Part shown: positions 1 through 6,387 of the stretch, piece after piece
Layout: each line of letters begins with the position of its first letter
Position numbering within the stretch: the stretch's first letter is position 1
Source of the DNA: Gammaproteobacteria bacterium
GTDB lineage: Bacteria > Pseudomonadota > Gammaproteobacteria > Steroidobacterales > MnTg04
NCBI GenBank assembly: GCA_027297845.1
Contig: JAPUHG010000276.1
Span: 1 to 9,048 of the forward strand
Reading direction: 5' to 3'
DNA length: 9,048 nucleotides
The notes under the pieces: model-generated
What the model saw: only the letters and a program-made list of their open reading frames with translations
Told to the model about the DNA's origin: nothing
Database searches by the model: none
Translations under genes and position numbers: made by a program

Positions 1-4
1 GCAC

Positions 5-76
5 TTACACGCTGCAAGCCACCTTGCGCTTTTGACGGATGATCATTAAGCGGCCTTTTGTCGGGCCGCCTGGACC
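5..76. other. Left-edge intergenic DNA, no supported gene
   Basis: No convincing gene is visible in the first 76 bases. A GC-rich inverted repeat, GCGGCC at 50-55 and GGCCGC at 64-69 with an 8-base loop, lies just beyond the tRNA terminator but is not followed by a T-run on either strand. A 13-codon open frame on the minus strand (46 down to 5) has no recognisable ribosome binding site or family. This stretch probably belongs to the leader of whatever follows further left, outside the window. Confidence 0.4.
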
Positions 77-105
77 AAAAAAAGGCCCGCATTGCGGGCC
101 TTTTT
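77..105 (-). terminator. Intrinsic terminator after tRNA-Thr
   Basis: Read on the minus strand, a perfect 7-bp stem (GGCCCGC and GCGGGCC, positions 84-100) closes a 3-base AAT loop and is followed by seven T's (83 down to 77). Five A's precede the stem, so it could also stop plus-strand transcription. It starts 7 bases past the CCA end of tRNA-Thr and therefore ends the tRNA transcript, and perhaps the whole plsY-birA-coaX-SPOR-tRNA unit. The tRNA is thus not co-transcribed with further tRNAs or tuf to the left, unless there is read-through. Confidence 0.9.
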
Positions 106-111
106 CATGTG

Positions 112-187
112 TGGTGCCGGAAAGAGGAGTCGAACCCCCGACCTTCTCATTACAAGTGAGCTGCTCTACCAACTGAGCTATTCCGGC
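112..187 (-). tRNA. tRNA-Thr (anticodon TGT)
   Basis: The minus strand folds into a complete 76-base cloverleaf. It has acceptor stem GCCGGAA/TTCCGGC, D stem GCTC/GAGC, anticodon loop CTTGTAA (anticodon TGT, reading ACN threonine codons, chiefly ACA), T loop TTCGACT, discriminator A and an encoded CCA at 114-112. The T stem contains two G-U pairs. The top of the anticodon stem (positions 27-43) is a G-A mismatch, while the other four pairs are Watson-Crick. In several gammaproteobacteria a tRNA-Thr(TGT) lies between birA/coaX genes and tuf-secE-nusG, and the gene order here matches that neighbourhood on its right side. Confidence 0.97.
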
Positions 188-210
188 TTTGCTGTGTGCA
201 GGCGGCCGGT

Positions 211-216
211 AGTGTA
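211..216 (-). promoter_or_regulatory. Possible -10 element for tRNA-Thr
   Basis: In the 50-base gap between the SPOR gene stop and the tRNA, the minus strand carries TACACT followed by a GC-rich stretch. This would give a start about 17 bases before the tRNA, and a GC-rich discriminator is common at stable-RNA promoters. No good -35 hexamer lies at the right distance. An inverted repeat (GGCCGG at 204-209, CCGGCC at 228-233) flanks the element. The tRNA may instead be processed from the upstream mRNA. Confidence 0.22.
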
Positions 217-237
217 ACGTGCGCAACCCGGCCAGGA

Positions 238-906
238 CTAGCCCGGCGGGCACTGGTCCTGAATTTCCAGGCCGCGAACAGCGACACCCAGCGCGGCAAC
301 ATCCAGGCCGCCCACGCCCAAACCAGTAACCTCCAGCCAGGTAACTTCTCCATCCTGATATCTTTGGTTGACCTGAGCTTCGAATCCCCGACCACTCAGT
401 TGTTGCAGTCTGCGCTGCGCTCGTTCCAACTCGCTAAAAACTCCCAGGGAAATGGCGTTTTGATCATCTCCCGAGGGGACAATATAGAAATCAGTGACTC
501 CGTCCGCGCGCAGGGCGTTGGCTATCACCTCTGCTGCCCCCCGATCGCGGGCCTTGGCGATATTGACCCAGTAACCAACGAATAGGCGGCCCGGTTGGCG
601 ACGCCTGGCGACCGAATAATCGTGCCCCTGTAAAGCCTGCGTCGCCCGATCGATATCATCCGCCTTACTGAACGGGCCAATGCTCCGACACTCCGAAATA
701 CCGGCATTAAGCAGTTCCTGCCCGGTCTTCATCGAAAAAACCTGCGGTCCGGGCCCATCCGCAGGCTGATTTTCCGCCAGCGCCAAGGCTGGCAGACCCT
801 CATAGCCCGGCGCAATCGGTACGCTGTCATCAACCTCTCGTAGCCAGTGATACCAGGCAAGCACCCCGAGGTTGATCAGCAGCAAAACTAACAGGAAATT
901 TCTCAA
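238..906 (-). CDS. SPOR-domain single-pass membrane protein
   Basis: Probably a small inner-membrane protein whose C-terminal part faces the periplasm. SPOR domains bind denuded glycan strands of septal peptidoglycan, but this protein's exact role is unknown. With a TTG start at 906 it has 222 residues: a hydrophobic anchor at about 3-20 (FLLVLLLINLGVLAW), an acidic, Pro/Gly-rich linker to about 65, then SPOR-like sequence at about 72-92 (CRSIGPF) and 108-180 (YWVNIAK, ISLGVFSELERAQRRLQQL). The tail after about 195 is Gly/Val/Leu-rich and of low complexity. The frame stays open up to a TTG at 975, but that start would overlap coaX by 53 bases. The TTG at 906 begins 16 bases after the coaX stop and puts the basic residue and membrane anchor at the N terminus, as in SPOR proteins downstream of coaX elsewhere. 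No strong ribosome binding site is visible, so the start is uncertain. It is probably expressed with birA-coaX. Confidence 0.85.
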   Translation of the reverse strand: MRNFLLVLLLINLGVLAWYHWLREVDDSVPIAPGYEGLPALALAENQPADGPGPQVFSMKTGQELLNAGISECRSIGPFSKADDIDRATQALQGHDYSVARRRQPGRLFVGYWVNIAKARDRGAAEVIANALRADGVTDFYIVPSGDDQNAISLGVFSELERAQRRLQQLSGRGFEAQVNQRYQDGEVTWLEVTGLGVGGLDVAALGVAVRGLEIQDQCPPG

Positions 907-922
907 AACCAGGCTCGCAGGG

Positions 923-1681
923 TCAAGGATGTTTACCGGAAATAACTGCCAGACCACGAAGCACGAGGTCGGCAACTATTTCGGCATTTTGCAGCAGCGG
1001 CAGCAACATATCGGCATCACCGCCGCATAGCAATATCCGGGGCGAGGTTTTACTTTGTTTTTCCAGAAATTCCTGGCCGTGCCGTATCAATGAGATCAAC
1101 GCGATCAGCGCACCGGAGTGTATCGCCTCATCGGTGCTGCGCGCGGCTATACCATTGTTGTCGCTTACCCTGTCTGCGACCGTTTCGGTAACCTCGACTA
1201 TGTCGGCAGTACCGCCCAGCAACGACGACAGCATCAACCGATAGCCCGGCACGATTACGCCGCCAAGGTGCATGCCATCGGGATCCAGCATATCGACCGT
1301 CAACGCCGTCCCGGCATCCACGACAACCAGCGGGCCGGACCGGTGGTGCCTCGCCCCAATCATCGCAACCCAGCGATCGACACCCATTTGTGCCGGATCC
1401 CGATATGCATTCGTCACTCCACCGGCCTCCTTGCCGGTTTCAACAAAGACCACTTCCTCAGCATCGGTATCGATATGCTCGTGGATACGCTGACCGCCAA
1501 CATTGGCGATGATAATGCGATCGGGCTTTCGATCAGCGGGGAAAAAATCGCCGCCGCTTAGCTCCGTCCAGTCGGCCGAGTTTTGCGAACCGAGTGTTCC
1601 GTTCCACCAGGCCCACTTCACGCGGCTGTTGCCGGCGTCGATCAATAACAAGATCTCGCCTGCCATCGCCTGCGAATTCAC
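923..1681 (-). CDS. coaX: Type III pantothenate kinase
   Basis: Phosphorylates pantothenate to 4'-phosphopantothenate with ATP, the first committed step of coenzyme A synthesis, in the cytosol. The 252-residue length is normal for CoaX. Visible family motifs are the N-terminal phosphate-binding DAGNSRVKW (15-23), the pantothenate-site PAQMGVDRW (96-104), the second nucleotide motif VVVDAGTALTVD (119-130), GGVIVPG in the second half, and LLCGGDA near the C terminus. CoaX (an ASKHA-fold enzyme) is unrelated to the CoaA kinase of E. coli. The GTG start overlaps the birA stop as GTGA (1681-1678), which suggests translational coupling. An in-frame ATG at 1666 would remove five residues, but its purine-rich stretch sits too close to act as a good ribosome binding site. 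The SPOR gene follows 16 bases after the stop. Confidence 0.96.
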   Translation of the reverse strand: MNSQAMAGEILLLIDAGNSRVKWAWWNGTLGSQNSADWTELSGGDFFPADRKPDRIIIANVGGQRIHEHIDTDAEEVVFVETGKEAGGVTNAYRDPAQMGVDRWVAMIGARHHRSGPLVVVDAGTALTVDMLDPDGMHLGGVIVPGYRLMLSSLLGGTADIVEVTETVADRVSDNNGIAARSTDEAIHSGALIALISLIRHGQEFLEKQSKTSPRILLCGGDADMLLPLLQNAEIVADLVLRGLAVISGKHP

Positions 1682-2709
1682 TTGTTAGCCCACCAGGCTA
1701 TCAGATCGCGGCGCGGCCAGCGCTCCGCCTTTGCCGGCCGCAAGCTGATGTCTCCGGCAATGATTCGGTGTGTCTCCCCGCCGGACTGGAGCAACAGACA
1801 ACCGTCGTCGGCAATGCCTCGGCATACTCCATGGGTGGTTGAGGATTCGGATACCAGCTCCACCTGCTGATTCATGCAAACATCGGCAAGCCTGAATTCC
1901 ATCAGAAATGGCGCCAGACCCTGCAGCATAAAAATATCCAGGGCGGACACCCACTCGGGCAATATTTGCTGGACCAGTTCTTTTCTGGACGGCGGAGCGC
2001 CATCGCTCATGCCGAAAATGTCGCTCCATTTGTCGGTCATGGCCGCACTTTGCGATTTCGGCAAGCGGTAATTCAAACCCAGGCCGGCGACCAGGTGTAA
2101 GCGGTTGTCGGCATCGTGCCGCAGTTCGACCAATATGCCTGCCAGCTTTCCATCGGCTACCAGGTCATTGGGCCATTTGAGCCCGATCGGCTCTAGTCCC
2201 AATTTTGTCAATGCCCTGCGTGTCGCCACCCCCAACGCCAGGGGCAAAGCTGCAAGATCCGACGGCGTTCCACCGATACCGACAGCCAATGAAAGACAAA
2301 TTCCGGACGCAGGTGGCGATACCCAGGTGCGATCTCTCCTGCCGCGGCCCGCCGTCTGGTACTCCGCCAAAAACACCCGGACCTGTCCATCCTCCGGCGT
2401 CGGCTGAGCGAGCAATCTCGTATTGCTCGAATCCACCTGGCCGGCAACCTCATAGGAGACGATGCGCTCATGACACCACTCCGGCAAACTCACAATAAGC
2501 TCCGCGGCGTCGAGCAGGTCGATCGGGTATGGCAGTTGGAAACCTTTATTTGGGTTACCCAGTACGCTCAATCCCAGACCGCGCAGTGTTTCGATTTGTA
2601 GATTGATATCGGCGATCGGAATCGCCATTGTCGCTGTCAGCTCCTCTGCCGAATGCGAGGCTCCGTCAGAAATCGCCCTGAGCAGTGGAAGCCAGCTGTC
2701 ACCTCCCAT
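1678..2709 (-). CDS. birA: Biotin-protein ligase / biotin operon repressor
   Basis: Activates biotin to biotinyl-5'-AMP and transfers it to the acceptor lysine of BCCP. The presence of a DNA-binding domain makes it a class II ligase that can also repress biotin synthesis genes. The 343 residues contain an N-terminal winged helix (about 5-60, HSAEELTATMAI then LRGLGLSV), a catalytic core (about 80-270) with the biotinyl-AMP loop GRGRRDRTW (121-129), LKWPNDL (177-183) and KLAGILVE (188-195), and a C-terminal SH3-like domain (about 275-325). The loop has Asp126 where the usual form is GRGRRGRxW with Gly; all other key residues are present. The ATG at 2709 shares its A with the plsY stop (TGATG), which fits coupled translation. 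The frame is open further upstream, but that part lies inside plsY and does not resemble the family. coaX follows with a GTGA overlap, so a biotin-sensing ligase sits in one unit with lipid and CoA genes. Confidence 0.97.
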   Translation of the reverse strand: MGGDSWLPLLRAISDGASHSAEELTATMAIPIADINLQIETLRGLGLSVLGNPNKGFQLPYPIDLLDAAELIVSLPEWCHERIVSYEVAGQVDSSNTRLLAQPTPEDGQVRVFLAEYQTAGRGRRDRTWVSPPASGICLSLAVGIGGTPSDLAALPLALGVATRRALTKLGLEPIGLKWPNDLVADGKLAGILVELRHDADNRLHLVAGLGLNYRLPKSQSAAMTDKWSDIFGMSDGAPPSRKELVQQILPEWVSALDIFMLQGLAPFLMEFRLADVCMNQQVELVSESSTTHGVCRGIADDGCLLLQSGGETHRIIAGDISLRPAKAERWPRRDLIAWWANK

Positions 2710-3356
2710 CAGGAATCGCGCCTGAATATCGCCAACTGCCCGACTCTCGCTTCCGTTCCGGCTTTCAGCCGGCGAATATTTTCCCGATGGGTATAGACCA
2801 GGAACACCGCCATGGAAATAGCCAGGGTCATCAGTGGCTGATCGGCCATCTGCCCGGTCAGCAACAGGTAAACCGGTGCGGAAAATCCTGCCATTACGGT
2901 TGCCAGACCCACGTAGCCGCTCAACATCACAACGAGAACCCAGATCGCGATTACCGGCAGCAATATCGCCGGCTGTATATAGATCAGTGTGCCGATCAGG
3001 GTTGCCGCACCCTTGCCACCCTGAAACCCGTGCCAGAAAGGATAGCAATGGCCGATTACGACTGCGCTCGCGCAGGCCATCACCAGCCACTCGCGGCCCA
3101 CGGCCGAATCCTGGGCAAGCCCGACAATCGCCAGTACGGGAATAAACGCCGCGGAGAGATATCCTTTGCCCACATCGATAATCACCACACCGAGTGCAAA
3201 CATCTTGCCCTGCGTACGAAATGCGTTTGTGCCGCCCGCATTACCGCTACCCAATTCGCGGATATCCACTCCACCCTTGAGTTTCCCGATCAGCAGGCTG
3301 CCGCTGACGGATCCGAGCAAATACGCCAGCAGTACTTTTGTTCCCAGTTCAAGCAT
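2709..3356 (-). CDS. plsY: Acyl-phosphate:glycerol-3-phosphate acyltransferase PlsY
   Basis: Integral inner-membrane enzyme that transfers an acyl group from acyl-phosphate (made by PlsX) to glycerol-3-phosphate, giving lysophosphatidate, the first step of phospholipid synthesis. The 215 residues are highly hydrophobic with about five membrane segments. All three family motifs are visible: SGSLLIGKL (19-26 region), GSGNAGGTNAFR (36-47) and GHCYPFWHGFQGGKGAAT (102-119). Motif 2 has NAGGTN where many homologues have NPGATN. The start is the ATG at 3356, preceded by AGGA 9 bases away on the minus strand. The frame runs open to 3482, but that extension crosses the divergent gene and is not PlsY-like. 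It is the first gene of the unit leading to birA, with which it shares one base (TGATG). The likely promoter lies in the gap shared with the lipid kinase gene. Confidence 0.97.
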   Translation of the reverse strand: MLELGTKVLLAYLLGSVSGSLLIGKLKGGVDIRELGSGNAGGTNAFRTQGKMFALGVVIIDVGKGYLSAAFIPVLAIVGLAQDSAVGREWLVMACASAVVIGHCYPFWHGFQGGKGAATLIGTLIYIQPAILLPVIAIWVLVVMLSGYVGLATVMAGFSAPVYLLLTGQMADQPLMTLAISMAVFLVYTHRENIRRLKAGTEARVGQLAIFRRDS

Positions 3357-3406
3357 CGATATCGATCCTGTACACGCGCCACGCCGGGCCACGATTGACG
3401 CTGCCC

Positions 3407-3426
3407 ATCGGGTTACAATACCCGAT
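3407..3426. promoter_or_regulatory. Inverted repeat / candidate shared divergent promoter
   Basis: In the 91-base gap between plsY (minus) and the lipid kinase gene (plus), ATCGGGT (3407-3413) and ACCCGAT (3420-3426) form a perfect 7-bp inverted repeat around the core TACAAT (3414-3419). The core reads as a good -10 hexamer on the plus strand. Shifted by one base, the minus strand reads TATTGT (3420-3415), also -10-like. Predicted leaders are about 22 bases to the kinase ATG (3448) and about 52 bases to the plsY ATG. The -35 regions are weak; TTGACG at 3395-3400 is only 13 bases from the core. The element could be a bidirectional promoter, an operator, or both. Confidence 0.45.
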
Positions 3427-3447
3427 ACTTCGGCGCAGAAAAACAAT

Positions 3448-4371
3448 ATGACGAATACCCGCGCAGCACATCTGTTTGTCAATCGATTGGCCGGTCGTGG
3501 CCGCGCAGCGCGCCTGGCCGAGAAAATCAGTCATAGACTCACGCAAGGCGGCCTGCGCCTGACCATCACTGAAAGCACGGCACCGGCCAGTCTTATCGAT
3601 CAGGTTGCGAATGCCTGCGCCAGCGGAGCCCAGATCGTATTGATCGCAGGCGGGGATGGCACCGCCAATGAAGCCATCAACGGAATCATGAAGGCCGCTG
3701 CAAATCCGCGGGTGGGATTGATACCGGTCGGCACCGGCAATGACTTTGCCAAGGCGGTCGGTATGCCCCTGGACTGGCGGCAAGCGTGTGACCAGGTAAT
3801 CGACGGAATCGGGCAACCAGGTTGTGACGCACCTATTGACGTCGGACGGTGCAACGAACGATTTTTTCTCAATGGCGTTGGAATTGGGTTTGACGGCAAG
3901 GTCGCGATAGTGGCAAGCCGGATGAAATGGCCCGCCGGTCAGAGCCGTTATCCACTGGCCCTTGCGAAGACCCTGATTCGTGGTATCGAAACGCCTGAGG
4001 TCAAAATCATCACGGAAGAATCAGTGTGGGAAATGCCGATCACATTGATCTCGGTCATGAATGGACAGGTTGCCGGTGGCATTTTCCCACTGGCCCCGCA
4101 AGCACAAATCAATGATGGCCTGCTCGACATCGTAATCGCCGACGCCATGAACCGCAGGCAGTTCCTTCGCCTGCTTCCTCGCCTGATGAAAGGAACCCAT
4201 CTGTCACTACCATCGGTAAGCTTGATTCGATCACGCACTCTGAAACTTGAATCCAACCTGCCGTTACCGGTACAGACCGATGGCGAAATTGTTACCGCCA
4301 GTGCACGCTATCTGGATATCGAGCTGATTCCCGGGCGTGTGTCCATCATCGGTGGAAAACCCGCCGAATAG
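3448..4371 (+). CDS. YegS/DgkB-type diacylglycerol (lipid) kinase
   Basis: Member of the DAGK catalytic-domain family (soluble, unrelated to membrane DgkA), which phosphorylates a lipid hydroxyl with ATP. Diacylglycerol to phosphatidate is the likeliest reaction, but YegS-type kinases can also use phosphatidylglycerol or other lipids, so the substrate is open. The 307 residues contain the nucleotide motif AGGDGTANEAINGI (67-80), PVGTGNDFA (93-101), DVG (131-133), LNGVGIGFDG (141-150), the second-domain GGIFPLAPQAQINDGLLDI (210-228) and TDGE (277-280), which covers the expected two-domain fold. The start is the ATG at 3448. The earlier open frame lies inside plsY's antisense strand. The ribosome binding site is weak. 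It is transcribed divergently from plsY and is convergent with the transporter gene 25 bases beyond its stop. Pairing with plsY suggests a role in returning diacylglycerol to the phospholipid pathway (inference). Confidence 0.93.
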   Translation: MTNTRAAHLFVNRLAGRGRAARLAEKISHRLTQGGLRLTITESTAPASLIDQVANACASGAQIVLIAGGDGTANEAINGIMKAAANPRVGLIPVGTGNDFAKAVGMPLDWRQACDQVIDGIGQPGCDAPIDVGRCNERFFLNGVGIGFDGKVAIVASRMKWPAGQSRYPLALAKTLIRGIETPEVKIITEESVWEMPITLISVMNGQVAGGIFPLAPQAQINDGLLDIVIADAMNRRQFLRLLPRLMKGTHLSLPSVSLIRSRTLKLESNLPLPVQTDGEIVTASARYLDIELIPGRVSIIGGKPAE

Positions 4372-4384
4372 TGTGGGATTTTCT

Positions 4385-4420
4385 CAGCGACCGGCTTTAG
4401 TCTGCCCGCGCTGTTTTTTT
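4385..4420 (+). terminator. Possible terminator for the lipid kinase gene
   Basis: Fourteen bases after the kinase stop, CAGCG (4385-4389) can pair with CGCTG (4409-4413). An inner GGC/GCC pair (4393-4395 with 4404-4406) is separated from it by a small internal loop. Seven T's follow at 4414-4420. The stem is short and interrupted, and it overlaps the 3' end of the convergent transporter gene, so it is a weak candidate. Confidence 0.35.
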
Positions 4421-5299
4421 CATGCCCAGGTATATACCAAGCAAGGTCAATATGGCGCCTGCCAGCTCCACGGGCGTTATGCTTCTGGAGAAAAACAAGA
4501 CGTCCCATACAAATGCCAGCAGGGGTTGCAAAAGCAGGATCAGACCCACGCGTGATGCGGGGACCTGGTTAAGACTGTGTGCTATCAGCAACCAACCGAG
4601 CACCTGCGCCACCAGGGCATAAGCGAGCAAAATACCAATTTCTCCGGGCCATGACAGCGCCATCGAATCGCCGGACGTGGTGGTAACCACACCCAGCAGC
4701 GCGGCGCTGATCAGGGACACCAATGCAAGATCGGCAACCGCCGATCGTTGCTTGCCATCGGTGCGCGTGCGGCGTAGCGAGAGTATGTAGGAGGCATAAA
4801 ACACTGCGGTCAGCAACCCCAGCCAGATACCCGTGCGGTATTGCTCGCTTAGACTCTGCCAGTCGAACCCAACGATCATGCCAAGCCCCGTCAACGCCAG
4901 GGGAACCCCTACCATGAGTTGCCAACGCAAGCGCTCACCAAAAAAAAGTACGCCGGCTAGCGCAAGGAAAAACACCTGGAAACTGGCGAGCATGGTTGCC
5001 AGACCGGGCCCGACATAGATGATACTGCGGTGCCAGGTCCAAAGGTCGGCAGCAAAAAAAGCCGCGGCGAGAACAATTGCCAGCAACCCGGTCAGACCTT
5101 TGAACAACGATCTTTTTGTTACCAAGACGTACAACAACAAAAAACCGCCGCCGAATAGCAAACGGTAAAAAGCACTGACCGTGGGTGGAACCGAGAGCAG
5201 CCTTACGAATACCGCAGAAAAGCTAATGAACACCGCACCGGTAAGCAACCTGAGTGTCGCGCTGGAATGATGCTTATCGAACCCGGATAGCAGGTTCAT
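4397..5299 (-). CDS. EamA/DMT-family (RhaT-type) membrane transporter
   Basis: Inner-membrane protein of the drug/metabolite transporter superfamily. Many members export amino acids or other metabolites, but substrate cannot be read from sequence. The 300 residues form about ten membrane helices in two EamA repeats (about 15-145 and 155-293). The first repeat ends with the usual FFGERLRW (119-126) followed by a Gly-rich helix. The second has LFFSRSIT (268-275) where the family commonly has a GE pair, so the conserved Glu is absent there. The positively charged C-terminal MKKTARAD follows the last helix. The ATG overlaps the stop of the kelch lipoprotein gene as ATGA (5299-5296), and no clear ribosome binding site precedes it, so translation is probably coupled. 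It is the last gene of the four-gene operon starting at 9004, and a role exporting a product of the upstream enzymes is inference. Confidence 0.9.
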   Translation of the reverse strand: MNLLSGFDKHHSSATLRLLTGAVFISFSAVFVRLLSVPPTVSAFYRLLFGGGFLLLYVLVTKRSLFKGLTGLLAIVLAAAFFAADLWTWHRSIIYVGPGLATMLASFQVFFLALAGVLFFGERLRWQLMVGVPLALTGLGMIVGFDWQSLSEQYRTGIWLGLLTAVFYASYILSLRRTRTDGKQRSAVADLALVSLISAALLGVVTTTSGDSMALSWPGEIGILLAYALVAQVLGWLLIAHSLNQVPASRVGLILLLQPLLAFVWDVLFFSRSITPVELAGAILTLLGIYLGMKKTARAD

Positions 5300-6387
5300 T
5301 GCAACGTAAACTCGTGTACCAGCGAACTGAGGGCAGGCACTGAGTCGCCCACTGAATTATCAGCATTGACCATCCCACCGATGATAAAAAAAGTGTCTGT
5401 ATTTCCAGGCATGCCCCGGTGATCCATCGTCGCCACAGGCAAGCGCCCATAGCTAACCCACTGGCGCTCGACCAGTTGCCAGGCAAACACCTCTGCAGAC
5501 GCCATCGATACATTGCCGTCATAGCCCGTGCCATCATAGTTGTAAGGATTGTCGCTGCCGCCGGCAAAAACAATTTCCCCATCGTGTTTTTCCCGGCCGG
5601 CCGCCGCCATCCGGTAACGCGCCGGTCCCGGATGATGTTCGATCGTCTGCCAGCGTATCCGTCGAAAATCCCTGCTATCGATTTCGCCAAGATAGCAAGC
5701 ATCTACTGGTTCGAAATGCCGGCTACCGCTATCGCCCTGGCGAACGGCAACGCCATCGCAAATCAGCATCCGGTTACCAACGATACCGCCGGCATGACCA
5801 AACACCGCCTCTCCCGGCCAGGGTGTCGCCTGGATCCATGAATCCTTTTGTACATCGTAAATTTGCACGAGGTTGACATTGCCCAGGTCGTGCCAGCCAC
5901 TGATCAGATAGACAAAGCGGTCCTGGTAAACGACCGACACGGCATCATCAACCGGGATCGGCATGGGCGCCAGTTCATGCCAGCCGAAATGGCGGGTATC
6001 GAGTCGATACACAGTTTCCACCGATCTCTCGCTACCATCTTCGGCAACGGTATAGCCGCCGAAAACGTAGACATTACCGGCCACGGCCGCAGCTGTGGCA
6101 GCCAGCCTGCCCTCACTGCCGGGTACATCGGGCAGGCGCTCCCAGTCCTCACCGCCGGGCGGCAAATGCCAAGCCTCACTGGCCACGTCCTGCCAGCTAC
6201 TGCCGGCGGACAAGCCCAGGAAGCTCAGCAAGTGAAACCCGTCGTCGCTGCGAAAGCCGGCAACAGCATTATTAGAAACCGGATGAGGCAATGCCGGCCC
6301 CTGCACCGCAACGATCGGTCGATCATGTTCCACTGTACAGGCGAAAAGGCCGATACCGAGCATGCACAGCGAGAGGATATTCTTCAT
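5296..6387 (-). CDS. Kelch-repeat lipoprotein
   Basis: Exported lipoprotein with a predicted beta-propeller; function unknown. The 363 residues begin with a type II signal peptide (MKN, a hydrophobic run, then lipobox LFAC with Cys17). The residue after Cys is Thr rather than Asp, which by the E. coli rule favours the outer membrane. Kelch-like blades are visible as VYVFGGYTVAEDG...VYRLD...GWHELAPMP (about 106-143), FVYLISGWHDLGNVNLVQIYDVQKDSW (about 158-184), GEIVFAGGSDN...AEVFAWQLVERQW (about 270-310) and FFIIGGMVNADNS (about 333-345). The fold is shared with NanM-type mutarotases and galactose-oxidase-like proteins, but I see no specific active-site signature. The ATG overlaps the peptidase stop as ATGA (6387-6384), and the stop overlaps the transporter start likewise. 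Its position between a peptidase and a transporter is the only functional hint. Confidence 0.87.
   Translation of the reverse strand: MKNILSLCMLGIGLFACTVEHDRPIVAVQGPALPHPVSNNAVAGFRSDDGFHLLSFLGLSAGSSWQDVASEAWHLPPGGEDWERLPDVPGSEGRLAATAAAVAGNVYVFGGYTVAEDGSERSVETVYRLDTRHFGWHELAPMPIPVDDAVSVVYQDRFVYLISGWHDLGNVNLVQIYDVQKDSWIQATPWPGEAVFGHAGGIVGNRMLICDGVAVRQGDSGSRHFEPVDACYLGEIDSRDFRRIRWQTIEHHPGPARYRMAAAGREKHDGEIVFAGGSDNPYNYDGTGYDGNVSMASAEVFAWQLVERQWVSYGRLPVATMDHRGMPGNTDTFFIIGGMVNADNSVGDSVPALSSLVHEFTLQ

Noticed and set aside
5..46. 13-codon minus-strand open frame just beyond the terminator
   Set aside because: It is too short to judge, with no ribosome binding site and no known family. It is mentioned only because it follows the hairpin at 50-69.
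204..233. Inverted repeat GGCCGG/CCGGCC between the SPOR gene and the tRNA
   Set aside because: It has an 18-base loop, only six GC-rich pairs and no T-run, so it is not a terminator. Chance is likely in GC-rich DNA.
267..311. Direct repeat CCAGGCCGC, 36 bases apart, in the SPOR gene tail
   Set aside because: The similarity stops after 9 bases. It reflects the low-complexity Gly/Leu/Val tail rather than a true repeat unit.
2710..3090. N-terminal extension of birA giving a 470-residue protein
   Set aside because: The extra 127 residues are the out-of-frame reading of plsY and do not look like BirA. The ATG at 2709 gives a family-like start and a coupled TGATG junction.
2685..3398. 237-codon open frame on the plus strand opposite plsY
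   Set aside because: It lies wholly antisense to a well-supported plsY with all family motifs. Its translation is rich in His, Gln, Arg and Cys with no recognisable domain.
3357..3482. N-terminal extension of plsY by 42 residues
   Set aside because: It would cross the intergenic region and overlap the divergent kinase gene. The ATG at 3356 gives the typical PlsY length and has AGGA upstream.
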